Below, piece after piece: positions 39,281-48,245 of a DNA stretch of 48,245 bases (positions are counted from its first letter, which is position 1; the number at the start of each line of letters is the position of its first letter). The stretch is taken from positions 1 through 48,245 of the forward strand of contig NZ_SMKD01000031.1 of NCBI RefSeq assembly GCF_004348595.1. Direction: 5' to 3'. The translations under genes were made by a program, and so were the position numbers. Under the pieces are notes generated by a model. It had not been told where the DNA came from. It saw nothing but the letters and a program-made list of their open reading frames with translations, and did not search any database. The DNA comes from Micromonospora sp. KC723. Its GTDB lineage: Bacteria > Actinomycetota > Actinomycetes > Mycobacteriales > Micromonosporaceae.

Positions 39281-39311
39281 TTGACCCTTCTGTCACGTGA
39301 GGTTCTAGCGT
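39281..39311 (+). promoter_or_regulatory. TipA-like promoter of the L11 paralogue
   Basis: TTGACC, a 19-bp spacer and TAGCGT are followed after 7 nt by the ATG. The spacer contains GTCACGTGAGG. Against the Streptomyces tipA promoter as I remember it (TTGCAC, 19 bp, CAGCGT), 22 of 31 positions agree without gaps, including the whole GTCACGTGAGG block and AGCGT. TipA is a MerR-family activator that covalently traps thiopeptides. The left half of the dyad is degenerate. Confidence 0.65.
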
Positions 39312-39318
39312 CGCCGGC

Positions 39319-39750
39319 ATGGCGAAGCAGATGAAGGTTTCCCGCCGCTTGAAGCTTGAGCTTGAGGCGGGTAATGCCGCAATGGTCGAGATCGGCAAGA
39401 TGCTCGGTCCGACTGGCATCAACACGCGGCAGGTCAAGCTCGACTATGACGCGGCCACCGCAGGCCAGCGAGGCGACATCGTGCCTGTTGTCGTGACGAT
39501 CTTCGAGGACCGTTCCTACGCGCTGGAGTATCGGACCCCTCCAACGTCTCATCTCATCCGGCGGACCCTAGGATTGTCGAAGGGATCGGGTCGGCCCGGA
39601 GCCGAGTCGGTCGCGAAGATGTCGCGGGAGCAGTTGCGAGAGGTCGCGTTACGGAAGCTTCCGGATCTCAACACCGACGACGTGGAGGCTGCGATGAAGC
39701 AGGTAGCCGGCACCGCGCGATCAATGGGTGTCCTCATCGCCGATGAGTGA
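39319..39750 (+). CDS. Divergent paralogue of ribosomal protein L11
   Basis: This 143-residue protein aligns with L11 over its full length: the N-terminal domain 'LKLELEAGNAA', the middle 'AATAGQRGDIVPVVVTIFEDRSY' and the rRNA-binding C-terminal 'GSGRP...VREVA..KLPDLNTDDVEAAMKQVAGTARSMG'. The canonical proline-rich loop PxPPVGP, which contacts thiostrepton, is replaced by MVEIGK, with all prolines lost and one residue deleted. The leaderless promoter resembles that of tipA. Codons are less GC-biased than in neighbouring genes, and residue 111 is a rare TTA. It is not near rplA or nusG, so it is an accessory copy. It overlaps the next gene by 8 nt. A role as resistant replacement L11 is inferred. 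Confidence 0.88.
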   Translation: MAKQMKVSRRLKLELEAGNAAMVEIGKMLGPTGINTRQVKLDYDAATAGQRGDIVPVVVTIFEDRSYALEYRTPPTSHLIRRTLGLSKGSGRPGAESVAKMSREQLREVALRKLPDLNTDDVEAAMKQVAGTARSMGVLIADE

Positions 39751-40147
39751 CGGCCTCTGGCGGGCCGTCGTGCCGCCCTACCGGATGCTTGATCCTGGCC
39801 TGTTGTTAGCCGAGACGACGCTCTTGGTCACACTGGCGGAGCTCTGCGCGGTGCTTCCCGACGAGAAACGAGCCAGCGACCTGCTCAACGAGGCGCTGAT
39901 TCGCGCCGGGGCAACCCCACAGCTGATCGGACGAGACGGCGAATGGCGGATGGTGGTGGCGGGACAAGATCCACACGCCGCTGCCGCCACCGCCTTGGCC
40001 GTGCTGGTCGCCGCCCACGGATGGCGACGACTCAAGCGCTGCGTCCGGTGCGGGCGACCCTTCGTTGACCGAACCAATGGCGTGAGTCGCCGTGGTTGTG
40101 TCGACCACCCGGGCCGTCCCCGTGGCGGCCGTACCGCCAAGCCCTGA
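39743..40147 (+). CDS. CGNR-like zinc-finger protein coupled to the L11 paralogue
   Basis: This 134-residue protein starts with ATG inside the end of the L11 paralogue (8-nt overlap). The first 95 residues are helical and Leu/Ala-rich. The end 'RLKRCVRCGRPFVDRTNGVSRRGCVDH' matches the zinc-ribbon part of CGNR-domain proteins (normally C-x-x-C, FxD, SRRWC...CGNR), although the final CGNR block is not preserved. A TTA codon is at residue 22. CGNR proteins are thought to bind nucleic acid and act as regulators. A GTG at 39728 could extend it by five residues. Confidence 0.75.
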   Translation: MSDGLWRAVVPPYRMLDPGLLLAETTLLVTLAELCAVLPDEKRASDLLNEALIRAGATPQLIGRDGEWRMVVAGQDPHAAAATALAVLVAAHGWRRLKRCVRCGRPFVDRTNGVSRRGCVDHPGRPRGGRTAKP

Positions 40148-40203
40148 GCCAAGCATGTTCCACCTCGGGGCGGCCCGCTTGCGGACCCGCCCGAACAGCA
40201 GGC

Positions 40204-40800
40204 GTTGACGGTCTCTGGTACCTCAGCGGGCGCGGCGCTGACGGCAAGCGCCTCCGGTCCCGACGGCACGGGCAGGACAGGCGCTGGCGGGTTCGCTTCA
40301 CCGAGCCGGTGGTCAGCCGCGTACGCCACTCTTCGAACGGAAGGCAGACGTGGACGCCTTCGACGCTCGCGCCCGTGCGGGCGTGGCCGAGGAGCCGAAG
40401 GTGCAGCAGTCCGAGCACAACCTGACGCTGCGGTAGTACGGGGAGCGGTGGCGGCTCTCCCGGGAGGTCGGGTGGGCGCTGGAGGAGGGCACCCCGTACC
40501 TCGATCAAACGATCCCGTCCGGCAGTCGGTGCCGCTGCTGTTCACGCTCAGCGCGGTAACGCGTCCACCGACCGGGCCTGGTCGTGGGAGTGGGCGGACT
40601 GGCGGGACGCAGCCGGCAGGCCGAAGGGCACGGGACCTTCCTCACGCTCTGCGGCACTTCTTCGCCACGAGGCTGATCATGAAGCACGCCGAGCCGCAGG
40701 AGGTGCTCCGGCACAAGACACTCCGGGTCACGCTAGAGACGTACGTGCGCTGGTGGCCGAAGCGTGATCGGCCTTTGCGGCATCGTTGGAAGGTTCTACG
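40204..40800 (+). pseudogene. Decayed tyrosine integrase
   Basis: The N-terminal arm-binding part is recognisable ('VDGLWYLSGRGADGKRLRSRRHG..RRWRVRF'). The frame then shifts before 'FERKADVDAFDARARAGVAE' (from 40332), an in-frame TAG interrupts at 40434-40436 ('LR*YGERWR'), and most of the catalytic domain is deleted. The C-terminal box II 'LPHALRHFFATRLI' (from about 40637) and the nucleophile region 'TLETYVRWWP' return in another frame. The pieces match integrases of actinobacterial integrative elements, which insert at tRNA 3' ends; the remnant stops right beside the 3' end of tRNA-Ala. Confidence 0.8.
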
Positions 40801-40836
40801 ACCGGCGCTCTCAACCGCAGAGATGCGGGGAGGAGA

Positions 40837-40912
40837 TGGTGGAGCCCAGGGGACTCGAACCCCTAACCCCTGCCTTGCAAAGGCAGTGCTCTGCCAGTTG
40901 AGCTAGGGCCCC
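40837..40912 (-). tRNA. tRNA-Ala (anticodon TGC)
   Basis: The minus strand folds into a full cloverleaf. The acceptor GGGGCCC pairs with GGGCTCC, the D-arm is GCTC/GAGC, the anticodon arm is CTGCC-TTTGCAA-GGCAG with TGC, and the T-arm is AGGGG-TTCGAGT-CCCCT. The discriminator A is at 40840, and CCA is encoded (40839-40837). The 3' end faces the integrase remnant, so this is a likely attachment site. Confidence 0.96.
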
Positions 40913-40954
40913 CAGGGCGGTCGGTGCCGCCTGGTGCTGGCTGTGACGAGCGGG

Positions 40955-41083
40955 TCAGCGCAGGTCGGGTGCGGTGGTCGCCTCGTGCCAGAGGGCCCGC
41001 TCGTCGTTGGAAGCCTTGACCTTCTGAGCGACGACGGCAGCCACGGCGACGACGCCGGCCAGGATCAGAAGCTTCTTGAACAT
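40955..41083 (-). CDS. DLW-39 family small protein
   Basis: This 42-residue peptide has a basic start (MFKKLL), one membrane helix ('LLILAGVVAVAAVVA') and the tail 'NDERALWHEATTAPDLR', the conserved pattern of the DLW-39 family found next to gyrA and tRNA-Ile/Ala in actinobacteria. GAAGGGG lies about 8 nt before the ATG. Its function is unknown. Confidence 0.9.
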   Translation of the reverse strand: MFKKLLILAGVVAVAAVVAQKVKASNDERALWHEATTAPDLR

Positions 41084-41127
41084 GGGGCGCCCCTTCGCGC
41101 TCGACTACCGTCGGAACGGGTGTGCGG

Positions 41128-41201
41128 TGGGGCTAGCTGGAATCGAACCAGCGACCTCAGAGTTATCAGCTCTGCGCTCTAACCGACTGAGCTATAGCCC
41201 C
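41128..41201 (-). tRNA. tRNA-Ile (anticodon GAT)
   Basis: A complete 74-nt cloverleaf: the acceptor GGGGCTA pairs with TAGCCCC, the anticodon arm is CAGAG-CTGATAA-CTCTG with GAT, and the T-arm is GCTGG-TTCGATT-CCAGC. CCA is not encoded. TAACCT at 41222-41217 with TTGGGG 18 nt further up is a plausible promoter. Confidence 0.96.
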
Positions 41202-41511
41202 GCGTGGCGACGAGCAAGGTTAACCCATCGCCGGGTCCGGCCCCAAATCGGGGTGACCGTGGCGCTCACGCCAGCTCGACCGTACTCGCAGTGCCCGGCG
41301 GCGGCGACTTGTTTCCTCGCGTGTACTCGGTTCCGGCCGTGCAGATCGACTGTGATGCGGCGGGTTGGGTGTCCGGGCAACCGAGAGGCGCTGCGCTACA
41401 CGCGGCAGGGGAAGTCGACCGAGCCGGGGCGGGACGGTTGGGGAGTCGGACCAGGCGGGGTGGCTGCCGGCCGGAAGGTCGATCAGGGAGCAACGTCAGT
41501 GGACAGCTTCG
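41202..41511. other. Intergenic region upstream of tRNA-Ile
   Basis: About 310 bases between the DUF3566 terminator and tRNA-Ile. It holds the probable tRNA promoter (41217-41246). The rest shows no gene or repeat that I can support. Confidence 0.5.
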
Positions 41512-41545
41512 ACGCCGGGGCGCCGCACCAGCGGCGCCCCGGCGT
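41512..41545 (-). terminator. Strong terminator after the gyr/DUF3566 unit
   Basis: A perfect 15-bp GC-rich stem (41512-41526 and 41531-41545) with a 4-nt loop starts 11 nt past the DUF3566 stop. Confidence 0.9.
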
Positions 41546-41555
41546 TGAGACGAGG

Positions 41556-42449
41556 TCAGTCGCGCTCGGCGAGGGTCAGCTCGATCCCGCCGACCAGGTC
41601 GGCGCAGACGTTGTAGACGAACGCGCCGAGCGTGGCGAGCGCGGTGAACAGGACAACGTTGACCAGGCCGATCAGCGCGGAACTGAGGATCACGCCCTTG
41701 GCGGTGATCTGGAAACCGCCGGAGGTCTGACCGCCCGCGTTGACCAGGTCGGTCAGGCTGTCGTTGACGCTCTGGAACACGCCCATGGCGTCCAGGGCGA
41801 GGTAGAGCACCGAGGTGGCGACCACCACCACGATGAAGAGCACCACGGAGACGGCGAACGCGAACTTCATCACCGACCAGGGATCGATCCGCTTGAGGTT
41901 CAGCCGGGCCCGGCGCGGCCCGCGCGAGGCGGCCGAGGTGACGGAGGTACGCGCGGCGCGTACCGCGTCACCCACCCGTGCGGCTCCGACGGCCGCCGGG
42001 TTGCCGATCCCCGGCGGCAGGCCGCCTCCGTTGGCGGGGCGGCCCGCGCCGGTCGGCCGGGCGCCGTCCGGCGACGGCGACGGCTTGGCCCCGCCGCCCA
42101 CCTTGGGCTGGGTACCGGTACTCGACGGTGACGCGGCGGCGCCCACCCTGATCGGTTGGGTGGTGTTGCTCGACGGGCTCGACGTGGCCACCGGCGTGGC
42201 GGCGGAGGTCGAAGCCTCGACTCCCGATGTCTCGGTCTTCTCGCTCGCCGGCGCGTCGTCGCCGGGCTTCTCCGGCGGCGGTGCCATGCCAGGAGCCCGG
42301 GTGAACTTCGGGGCAGGCGCGTCGGCGGGGACGGTCGCCCGGCCCACGGCAGCGCGCCCCGCCGCGGTTGTGCCGCTCTTCGCGGCCTCCTCGTCGACCG
42401 GGGTGGCCGAGGTCCCCTTGTTCCCCGACTTCGCCTGTGTCTCCGTCAT
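41556..42449 (-). CDS. DUF3566 membrane protein
   Basis: This 297-residue protein has a long disordered Pro/Ser/Thr/Gly-rich N-terminus (residues 1-180). The DUF3566 domain follows: 'RLNLKRIDPWSVMKFAFAVSVVLFIVVVVATSVLYLAL', 'DLVNAGGQT', and a second membrane segment 'LIGLVNVVLFTALATLGAFVYNVCADLVGGIELTLAERD'. It is conserved directly after gyrA in actinobacteria and has been linked to cell-envelope growth. AGGA lies 8 nt before the ATG, at the very end of gyrA, so expression is coupled to gyrA. Confidence 0.93.
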   Translation of the reverse strand: MTETQAKSGNKGTSATPVDEEAAKSGTTAAGRAAVGRATVPADAPAPKFTRAPGMAPPPEKPGDDAPASEKTETSGVEASTSAATPVATSSPSSNTTQPIRVGAAASPSSTGTQPKVGGGAKPSPSPDGARPTGAGRPANGGGLPPGIGNPAAVGAARVGDAVRAARTSVTSAASRGPRRARLNLKRIDPWSVMKFAFAVSVVLFIVVVVATSVLYLALDAMGVFQSVNDSLTDLVNAGGQTSGGFQITAKGVILSSALIGLVNVVLFTALATLGAFVYNVCADLVGGIELTLAERD

Positions 42450-42451
42450 CA

Positions 42452-44974
42452 CTAGTCCTGTTCGTCAGGCTCGTCGGCATTGCGAGCAATCGCCACGATA
42501 GTCACGCCGTCCGGGAGGTCCATCAGCTTGACCCCCATTGTGTTCCGGTCACGCGTACGGCGTACAGGCTTCACCGGAGTCCGGATGACGCCACCGTTGC
42601 TGGTGATGGCGAACAACTCGTCCTCCGGGTCGATCACGACCGCGCCGACCAGACCACCGCGTCGCTCGGTGATCTTCGCAGTCAGCACGCCCTTACCTCC
42701 CCGGCCCTGGACCGGGTATTCCTCGATCGGGGTGCGTTTCGCATATCCCCCGTTCGTGGCCACCAGGACGTCCATTCCCTCCCGGACCACCTCCATCGCG
42801 AGAAGGACGTCGTCGTCGGAGAATCGCATGCCGATCACTCCCGTGGTGGCCCGCCCCATCGGCCGCAGCGCCTCGTCGCCGGCGTTGAACCGGATCGCCT
42901 GCGCGTTCTTCGACACCATCAGCAGGTCGTCGGAGGGTGCGGCGAGGACGGCACCGACCAGCTCGTCCTCATCGCGCAGGTTGATCGCGATGATGCCGCC
43001 GGACCGGTTGGAGTCGAACTCCTCGAGCCGCGTCTTCTTCACCAGGCCGTTCTTCGTGGCAAGTACCAGGTAGGGGGCCACCTGGTAGTTCGGGATCTCG
43101 ATGATCTGCGCGATCTGCTCGTCCGGTTGGAAGGCGAGCAGATTGGCCACGTGCTGGCCCTTGGCCACCCTACTGGCTTCCGGCAACTCGTACGCCTTGG
43201 CCCGGTAGACCCGGCCCTTGTTGGTGAAGAACAGGATCCAGTCGTGCGTCGAGCAGACGAAGAAGTGGCTGACGATGTCGTCCTGTCGCAGGGTGGCCCC
43301 GCTGACACCCTTGCCGCCACGCCGCTGCGAGCGGTAGAGGTCGACCTTGGTGCGCTTGGCGTACCCGGTGCGGGTGATGGTGACCACCACGTCCTCGCGG
43401 GCGATCAGGTCCTCCATCGAGACCTCGCCGTCGAACGGCACGATCTTCGTCCGCCGTTCGTCGCCCCACTTGGCGATGATCTCGCCCAGCTCCTCCGAGA
43501 CGATCCGCCGCTGCCGCTCCGGCTTGGCGAGGATGTCCTTGAGGTCGGCGATCTCCACTTCCAGCTTCGCCAGGTCGTCCAGGATGCGCTGCCGCTCGAG
43601 GGCGGCCAGGCGGCGCAACTGCATGTCCAGGATCGCGGTGGCCTGGATCTCGTCGATGTCCAGCAGCCGGATCAGGCCCTGCCGGGCGTCGTCGACGGTG
43701 GGCGAACGCCGGATCAGGGCGATCACGTCATCGAGGGCGTCCAGCGCCTTGGCCAGACCGCGCAGGATGTGTGCCCGCTCCTCGGCCTTGCGCAGCCGGA
43801 ACGCCGTCCGCCGGCGGATGACCTCGATCTGGTGCTCGACGTAGTACCGGATGAACTGGGCCAGGTTGAGCGTGCGCGGCACGCCGTCGACGAGCGCCAG
43901 CATGTTGGCGCCGAAGGTCTCCTGGAGCTGGGTGTGCTTGTAGAGGTTGTTCAGCACCACCTTGGCGACCGCGTCGCGCTTGAGCACGAGCACGATCCGC
44001 ATGCCGGTACGGCCGGAGGACTCGTCGCGGATGTCGGCGATGCCGGCGAGCTTGCCCTCCTTGATCAGCTCAGCGATCCGCTCGGCCAGGTTGTCCGGGT
44101 TGACCTGGTACGGCAGCTCGCTGACCACGAGGGCGGGGCGGCCCCGCTTGTCCTCCTCGACCTCGACCACGGCCCGCATCCGGATCGAGCCGCGCCCGGT
44201 CCGGTACGCGTCCTGAATACCGGCCTGGCCGACGATCAGGCCGTAGGTGGGGAAGTCCGGACCCTTGACGATCTCCAGCAGCGCTTCCAGCGTGGTGGCC
44301 TCGTCGGCCTCCGGGTGCTCCAGGCACCACTGCACCGCAGCGCCGATCTCCCGCAGGTTGTGCGGCGGGATCTTGGTGGCCATGCCGACCGCGATGCCCT
44401 CGGAACCGTTGATCAGCAGGTTGGGGATGCGGGCCGGCAGGATCGTGGGCTCTTTGGCCCGACCGTCGTAGTTGTCCTGCATATCGACGGTGTCCTCGTC
44501 GATATCCCGCATCATCTCCATGGCCAGCGGGTCGAGCTTGCACTCGGTGTACCGCATGGCGGCGGCCGGGTCGTTGCCGGGCGAGCCGAAGTTGCCGTTG
44601 CCGTCGACCAGCGGATAGCGCAGCGACCAGGGCTGGGCCATCCGGACCAGCGCGTCGTAGATCGGCGAGTCGCCGTGCGGATGGAACTGACCCATCACGT
44701 CACCGACGACGCGGGAGCACTTCACGTAGCCGCGGTCCGGCCGGTAGCCGGAGTCGAACATGGCATAAAGGATCTTGCGGTGGACCGGCTTGAGCCCGTC
44801 CCGGACGTCCGGCAGCGCCCGCCCGACGATGACGCTCATCGCGTAGTCGAGGTACGAACGCTGCATCTCGACCTCGAGGCCGACCGGCTCGATCCGGTCG
44901 TGCTGCACCACCGCCGCGACGGCTGGCTCCGGGGTCTCCGGCTCGTTCGGGATGGACTCGGGAGTATCGGTCAC
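42452..44974 (-). CDS. gyrA: DNA gyrase subunit A
   Basis: This 840-residue protein is the breakage-reunion subunit of gyrase. The catalytic Tyr is Y142 in '[11 protein letters not shown]'. The quinolone-pocket sequence '[15 protein letters not shown]' has Ser103 and Asp107, the susceptible-type residues equivalent to E. coli S83 and D87. The C-terminal half has the beta-pinwheel repeats and the GyrA-box-like 'RSQRRGGKG' near 560. The start is GTG 44974, with AAGGG 7 nt upstream. It follows gyrB by 128 nt; that gap contains DnaA-box-like repeats. Confidence 0.98.
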   Translation of the reverse strand: MTDTPESIPNEPETPEPAVAAVVQHDRIEPVGLEVEMQRSYLDYAMSVIVGRALPDVRDGLKPVHRKILYAMFDSGYRPDRGYVKCSRVVGDVMGQFHPHGDSPIYDALVRMAQPWSLRYPLVDGNGNFGSPGNDPAAAMRYTECKLDPLAMEMMRDIDEDTVDMQDNYDGRAKEPTILPARIPNLLINGSEGIAVGMATKIPPHNLREIGAAVQWCLEHPEADEATTLEALLEIVKGPDFPTYGLIVGQAGIQDAYRTGRGSIRMRAVVEVEEDKRGRPALVVSELPYQVNPDNLAERIAELIKEGKLAGIADIRDESSGRTGMRIVLVLKRDAVAKVVLNNLYKHTQLQETFGANMLALVDGVPRTLNLAQFIRYYVEHQIEVIRRRTAFRLRKAEERAHILRGLAKALDALDDVIALIRRSPTVDDARQGLIRLLDIDEIQATAILDMQLRRLAALERQRILDDLAKLEVEIADLKDILAKPERQRRIVSEELGEIIAKWGDERRTKIVPFDGEVSMEDLIAREDVVVTITRTGYAKRTKVDLYRSQRRGGKGVSGATLRQDDIVSHFFVCSTHDWILFFTNKGRVYRAKAYELPEASRVAKGQHVANLLAFQPDEQIAQIIEIPNYQVAPYLVLATKNGLVKKTRLEEFDSNRSGGIIAINLRDEDELVGAVLAAPSDDLLMVSKNAQAIRFNAGDEALRPMGRATTGVIGMRFSDDDVLLAMEVVREGMDVLVATNGGYAKRTPIEEYPVQGRGGKGVLTAKITERRGGLVGAVVIDPEDELFAITSNGGVIRTPVKPVRRTRDRNTMGVKLMDLPDGVTIVAIARNADEPDEQD

Positions 44975-45010
44975 TGTTAACCCTTATCAGACTCAGAGTC
45001 GTTCTCGTGC

Positions 45011-45062
45011 TGTGGATAACGGCTGTGGAAACCGGCCAAGCTGTGGATAACTCTGTGGACCG
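45011..45062. promoter_or_regulatory. Cluster of DnaA-box-like repeats between gyrB and gyrA
   Basis: TGTGGATAA, the exact complement of the consensus DnaA box TTATCCACA, occurs at 45011-45019 and again at 45042-45050. Two weaker relatives, TGTGGAAAC (45024-45032) and TGTGGACCG (45054-45062), fill the set. All four point the same way. No AT-rich unwinding region is present, so this is not a full origin. Confidence 0.7.
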
Positions 45063-45102
45063 GTGGGGTGGCCGGTGGATGCCGGCCGCCCCGCCCGAGC
45101 CG

Positions 45103-47570
<2,468 letters not shown>

Positions 47571-48155
47571 ATGGGGCTGGACAACGTCGCGGTGCACTGG
47601 CCGCGGACCGGCCGCTTCTACGATCCGGTCGCACCGGCCGAGTTCGTCGACTTCGGCGAGATCGTGGACATCCCCCGGATCTCCGCGCCCACCGCCGCGC
47701 TCGCCGAACACATCGCCAAGACCGGCACCGTACGGGCCACCGCCTACACCGAACTGGTGGACCTGATCCTCGGTCTGGAGAATGTGCTGTACGCCACCGA
47801 GGCCGCCGCCGAGGACGAGGACCCGGTGATCGACCCGGACGGCTGCTCCTGGATCGCGGGTGGGGTGGAGCGGTTCATCGCCCAGCACCGGCCGCACGGC
47901 GAGACGGTCACCTTCGAAACGGTCAGCGAGGTGCTCCGCTCGCTGTTGGCCGACGGCCGCCTGGCCGAACAGCAGCTCCGCTGGCTGGACAGCCGGCTCG
48001 ACCGGCTGCGCGACGAGAACGGCGCCCCGCCGCAGTGGGACTTCACCTGCGCCGAGCTGGGCGTGCTGGCCGCCTTCTACCGGCGCTGCGCCGACCGGGG
48101 CTTCGCGGTCTACGCCGACGCCGAACCCGGCCGCCGCCCCGCCACCCAGCCGTAG
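47571..48155 (+). CDS. Hypothetical protein divergent from gyrB
   Basis: This 194-residue soluble acidic protein has no signal peptide and no membrane helix. It has mixed helix patterns, including 'SWIAGGVERFIAQHRPHGETVTFETVSEVLRSLLADGRL'. AAGGGG lies about 9 nt before the ATG. I do not recognise the family. The usual neighbours here (recF, DUF721) are absent, so the gene may be an insertion between gyrB and that block. Confidence 0.8.
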   Translation: MGLDNVAVHWPRTGRFYDPVAPAEFVDFGEIVDIPRISAPTAALAEHIAKTGTVRATAYTELVDLILGLENVLYATEAAAEDEDPVIDPDGCSWIAGGVERFIAQHRPHGETVTFETVSEVLRSLLADGRLAEQQLRWLDSRLDRLRDENGAPPQWDFTCAELGVLAAFYRRCADRGFAVYADAEPGRRPATQP

Positions 48156-48180
48156 CGCACAACCTGCTTCGATCCGCCCC

Positions 48181-48245
48181 GGTTGCGCCAGGTCGGGGTG
48201 TCCTCGGGCGTGGACGGCCCGAGGACACCCCGACCTGGCGCAACC
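48181..48245. repeat. Perfect 28-bp inverted repeat (probable terminator)
   Basis: 48181-48208 and 48218-48245 are perfect inverted copies with a 9-nt loop, starting 25 nt past the stop of the hypothetical gene. The window ends at the outer base, so the repeat could be longer. It is unusually long and perfect for a terminator; a mobile palindromic repeat is an alternative. Confidence 0.8.

Noticed and set aside
39291..39303. Second parS site (CACGTGA core in the L11 promoter)
   Set aside because: Only 10 of 16 positions agree with parS, and the promoter spacing and the wider match to the tipA type explain the core better.
38900..39320. Left attachment site repeating the tRNA-Ala 3' end
   Set aside because: I looked for a copy of the tRNA 3' sequence here and did not find one; the element's left end may be deleted or outside this stretch.
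39174..39334. 53-codon frame starting MTASAEL upstream of the L11 paralogue
   Set aside because: No ribosome-binding site, it runs through the L11 promoter and start, and nothing recognisable is encoded.
42368..44980. 870-codon open frame antisense to gyrA
   Set aside because: It is the mirror of gyrA codon bias in high-GC DNA; it has no recognisable domain and gyrA is certain.
45011..45062. Chromosomal origin between gyrB and gyrA
   Set aside because: Only four DnaA-like boxes, no AT-rich unwinding element, and no dnaA or dnaN beside it.

Overview
The window is high-GC actinobacterial chromosome, most likely from the Micromonosporaceae (Micromonospora or a relative). This is inferred from gene order and protein character; no database was searched. 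The right end carries the replication-proximal block gyrB, gyrA, a DUF3566 membrane protein, tRNA-Ile, a DLW-39 peptide and tRNA-Ala. A near-perfect parS site lies about 18 kb away, so the window sits near the origin. Many genes appear leaderless: a TANNNT -10 box lies 6-8 nt before the start codon.

Layout. 1-3.2 kb: tail of a Pro/Ala-rich protein, a GCS2-family ligase, and a divergent YceI/MarR pair. 3.2-6.2 kb: a structured non-coding interval and a STAND-type regulator. 6.2-13.4 kb: a leucine/isovalerate-type acyl-CoA catabolic cluster (acyl-CoA dehydrogenase, carboxyltransferase, HMG-CoA lyase, biotin carboxylase, two TetR regulators), with a TetR/rhodanese pair inside it. The biotin carboxylase has no carrier domain. 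13.5-18 kb: an MFS exporter behind a MerR-type promoter, a VanZ-like protein, a sulfurtransferase, and a SigE-family sigma factor with a membrane propeller protein. 18-23.3 kb: an imidazolonepropionase-like protein, an SGNH hydrolase, a secreted PI-PLC-like protein, and a second sigma/propeller pair with a tandem propeller paralogue. 23.4-31.4 kb: proS, a CBS protein, SufE, a DsbA/FrnE protein, parS, a YbaK-type deacylase, a small membrane protein, a nucleotide-sugar-epimerase-like reductase, a GAP-family protein, a second MFS and a small conserved protein. 31.5-39 kb: a giant CtpI-type P-type ATPase preceded by a possible leader ORF, a wrecked metallo-beta-lactamase-fold gene, Sua5/TsaC, and a third sigma factor with a PASTA-like membrane protein.

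The most striking region is 39.28-40.84 kb. A second copy of ribosomal protein L11 has lost the proline-rich loop that thiostrepton-class thiopeptides contact. Its promoter, with a 19-bp spacer, closely resembles the thiopeptide-inducible tipA promoter as I remember it. It is followed, with overlapping codons, by a CGNR-like zinc-finger protein; each of the two genes carries a rare TTA codon. A decayed tyrosine integrase then lies against tRNA-Ala. I read this as a thiopeptide-inducible replacement-L11 resistance cassette left by an integrative element. That function is a hypothesis, not a demonstrated one.

Functional themes: acyl-CoA catabolism under TetR control, sulfur handling (two rhodaneses, SufE), envelope sensing through three sigma/membrane-protein pairs, and translation (proS, tsaC, an L11 paralogue, tRNAs).
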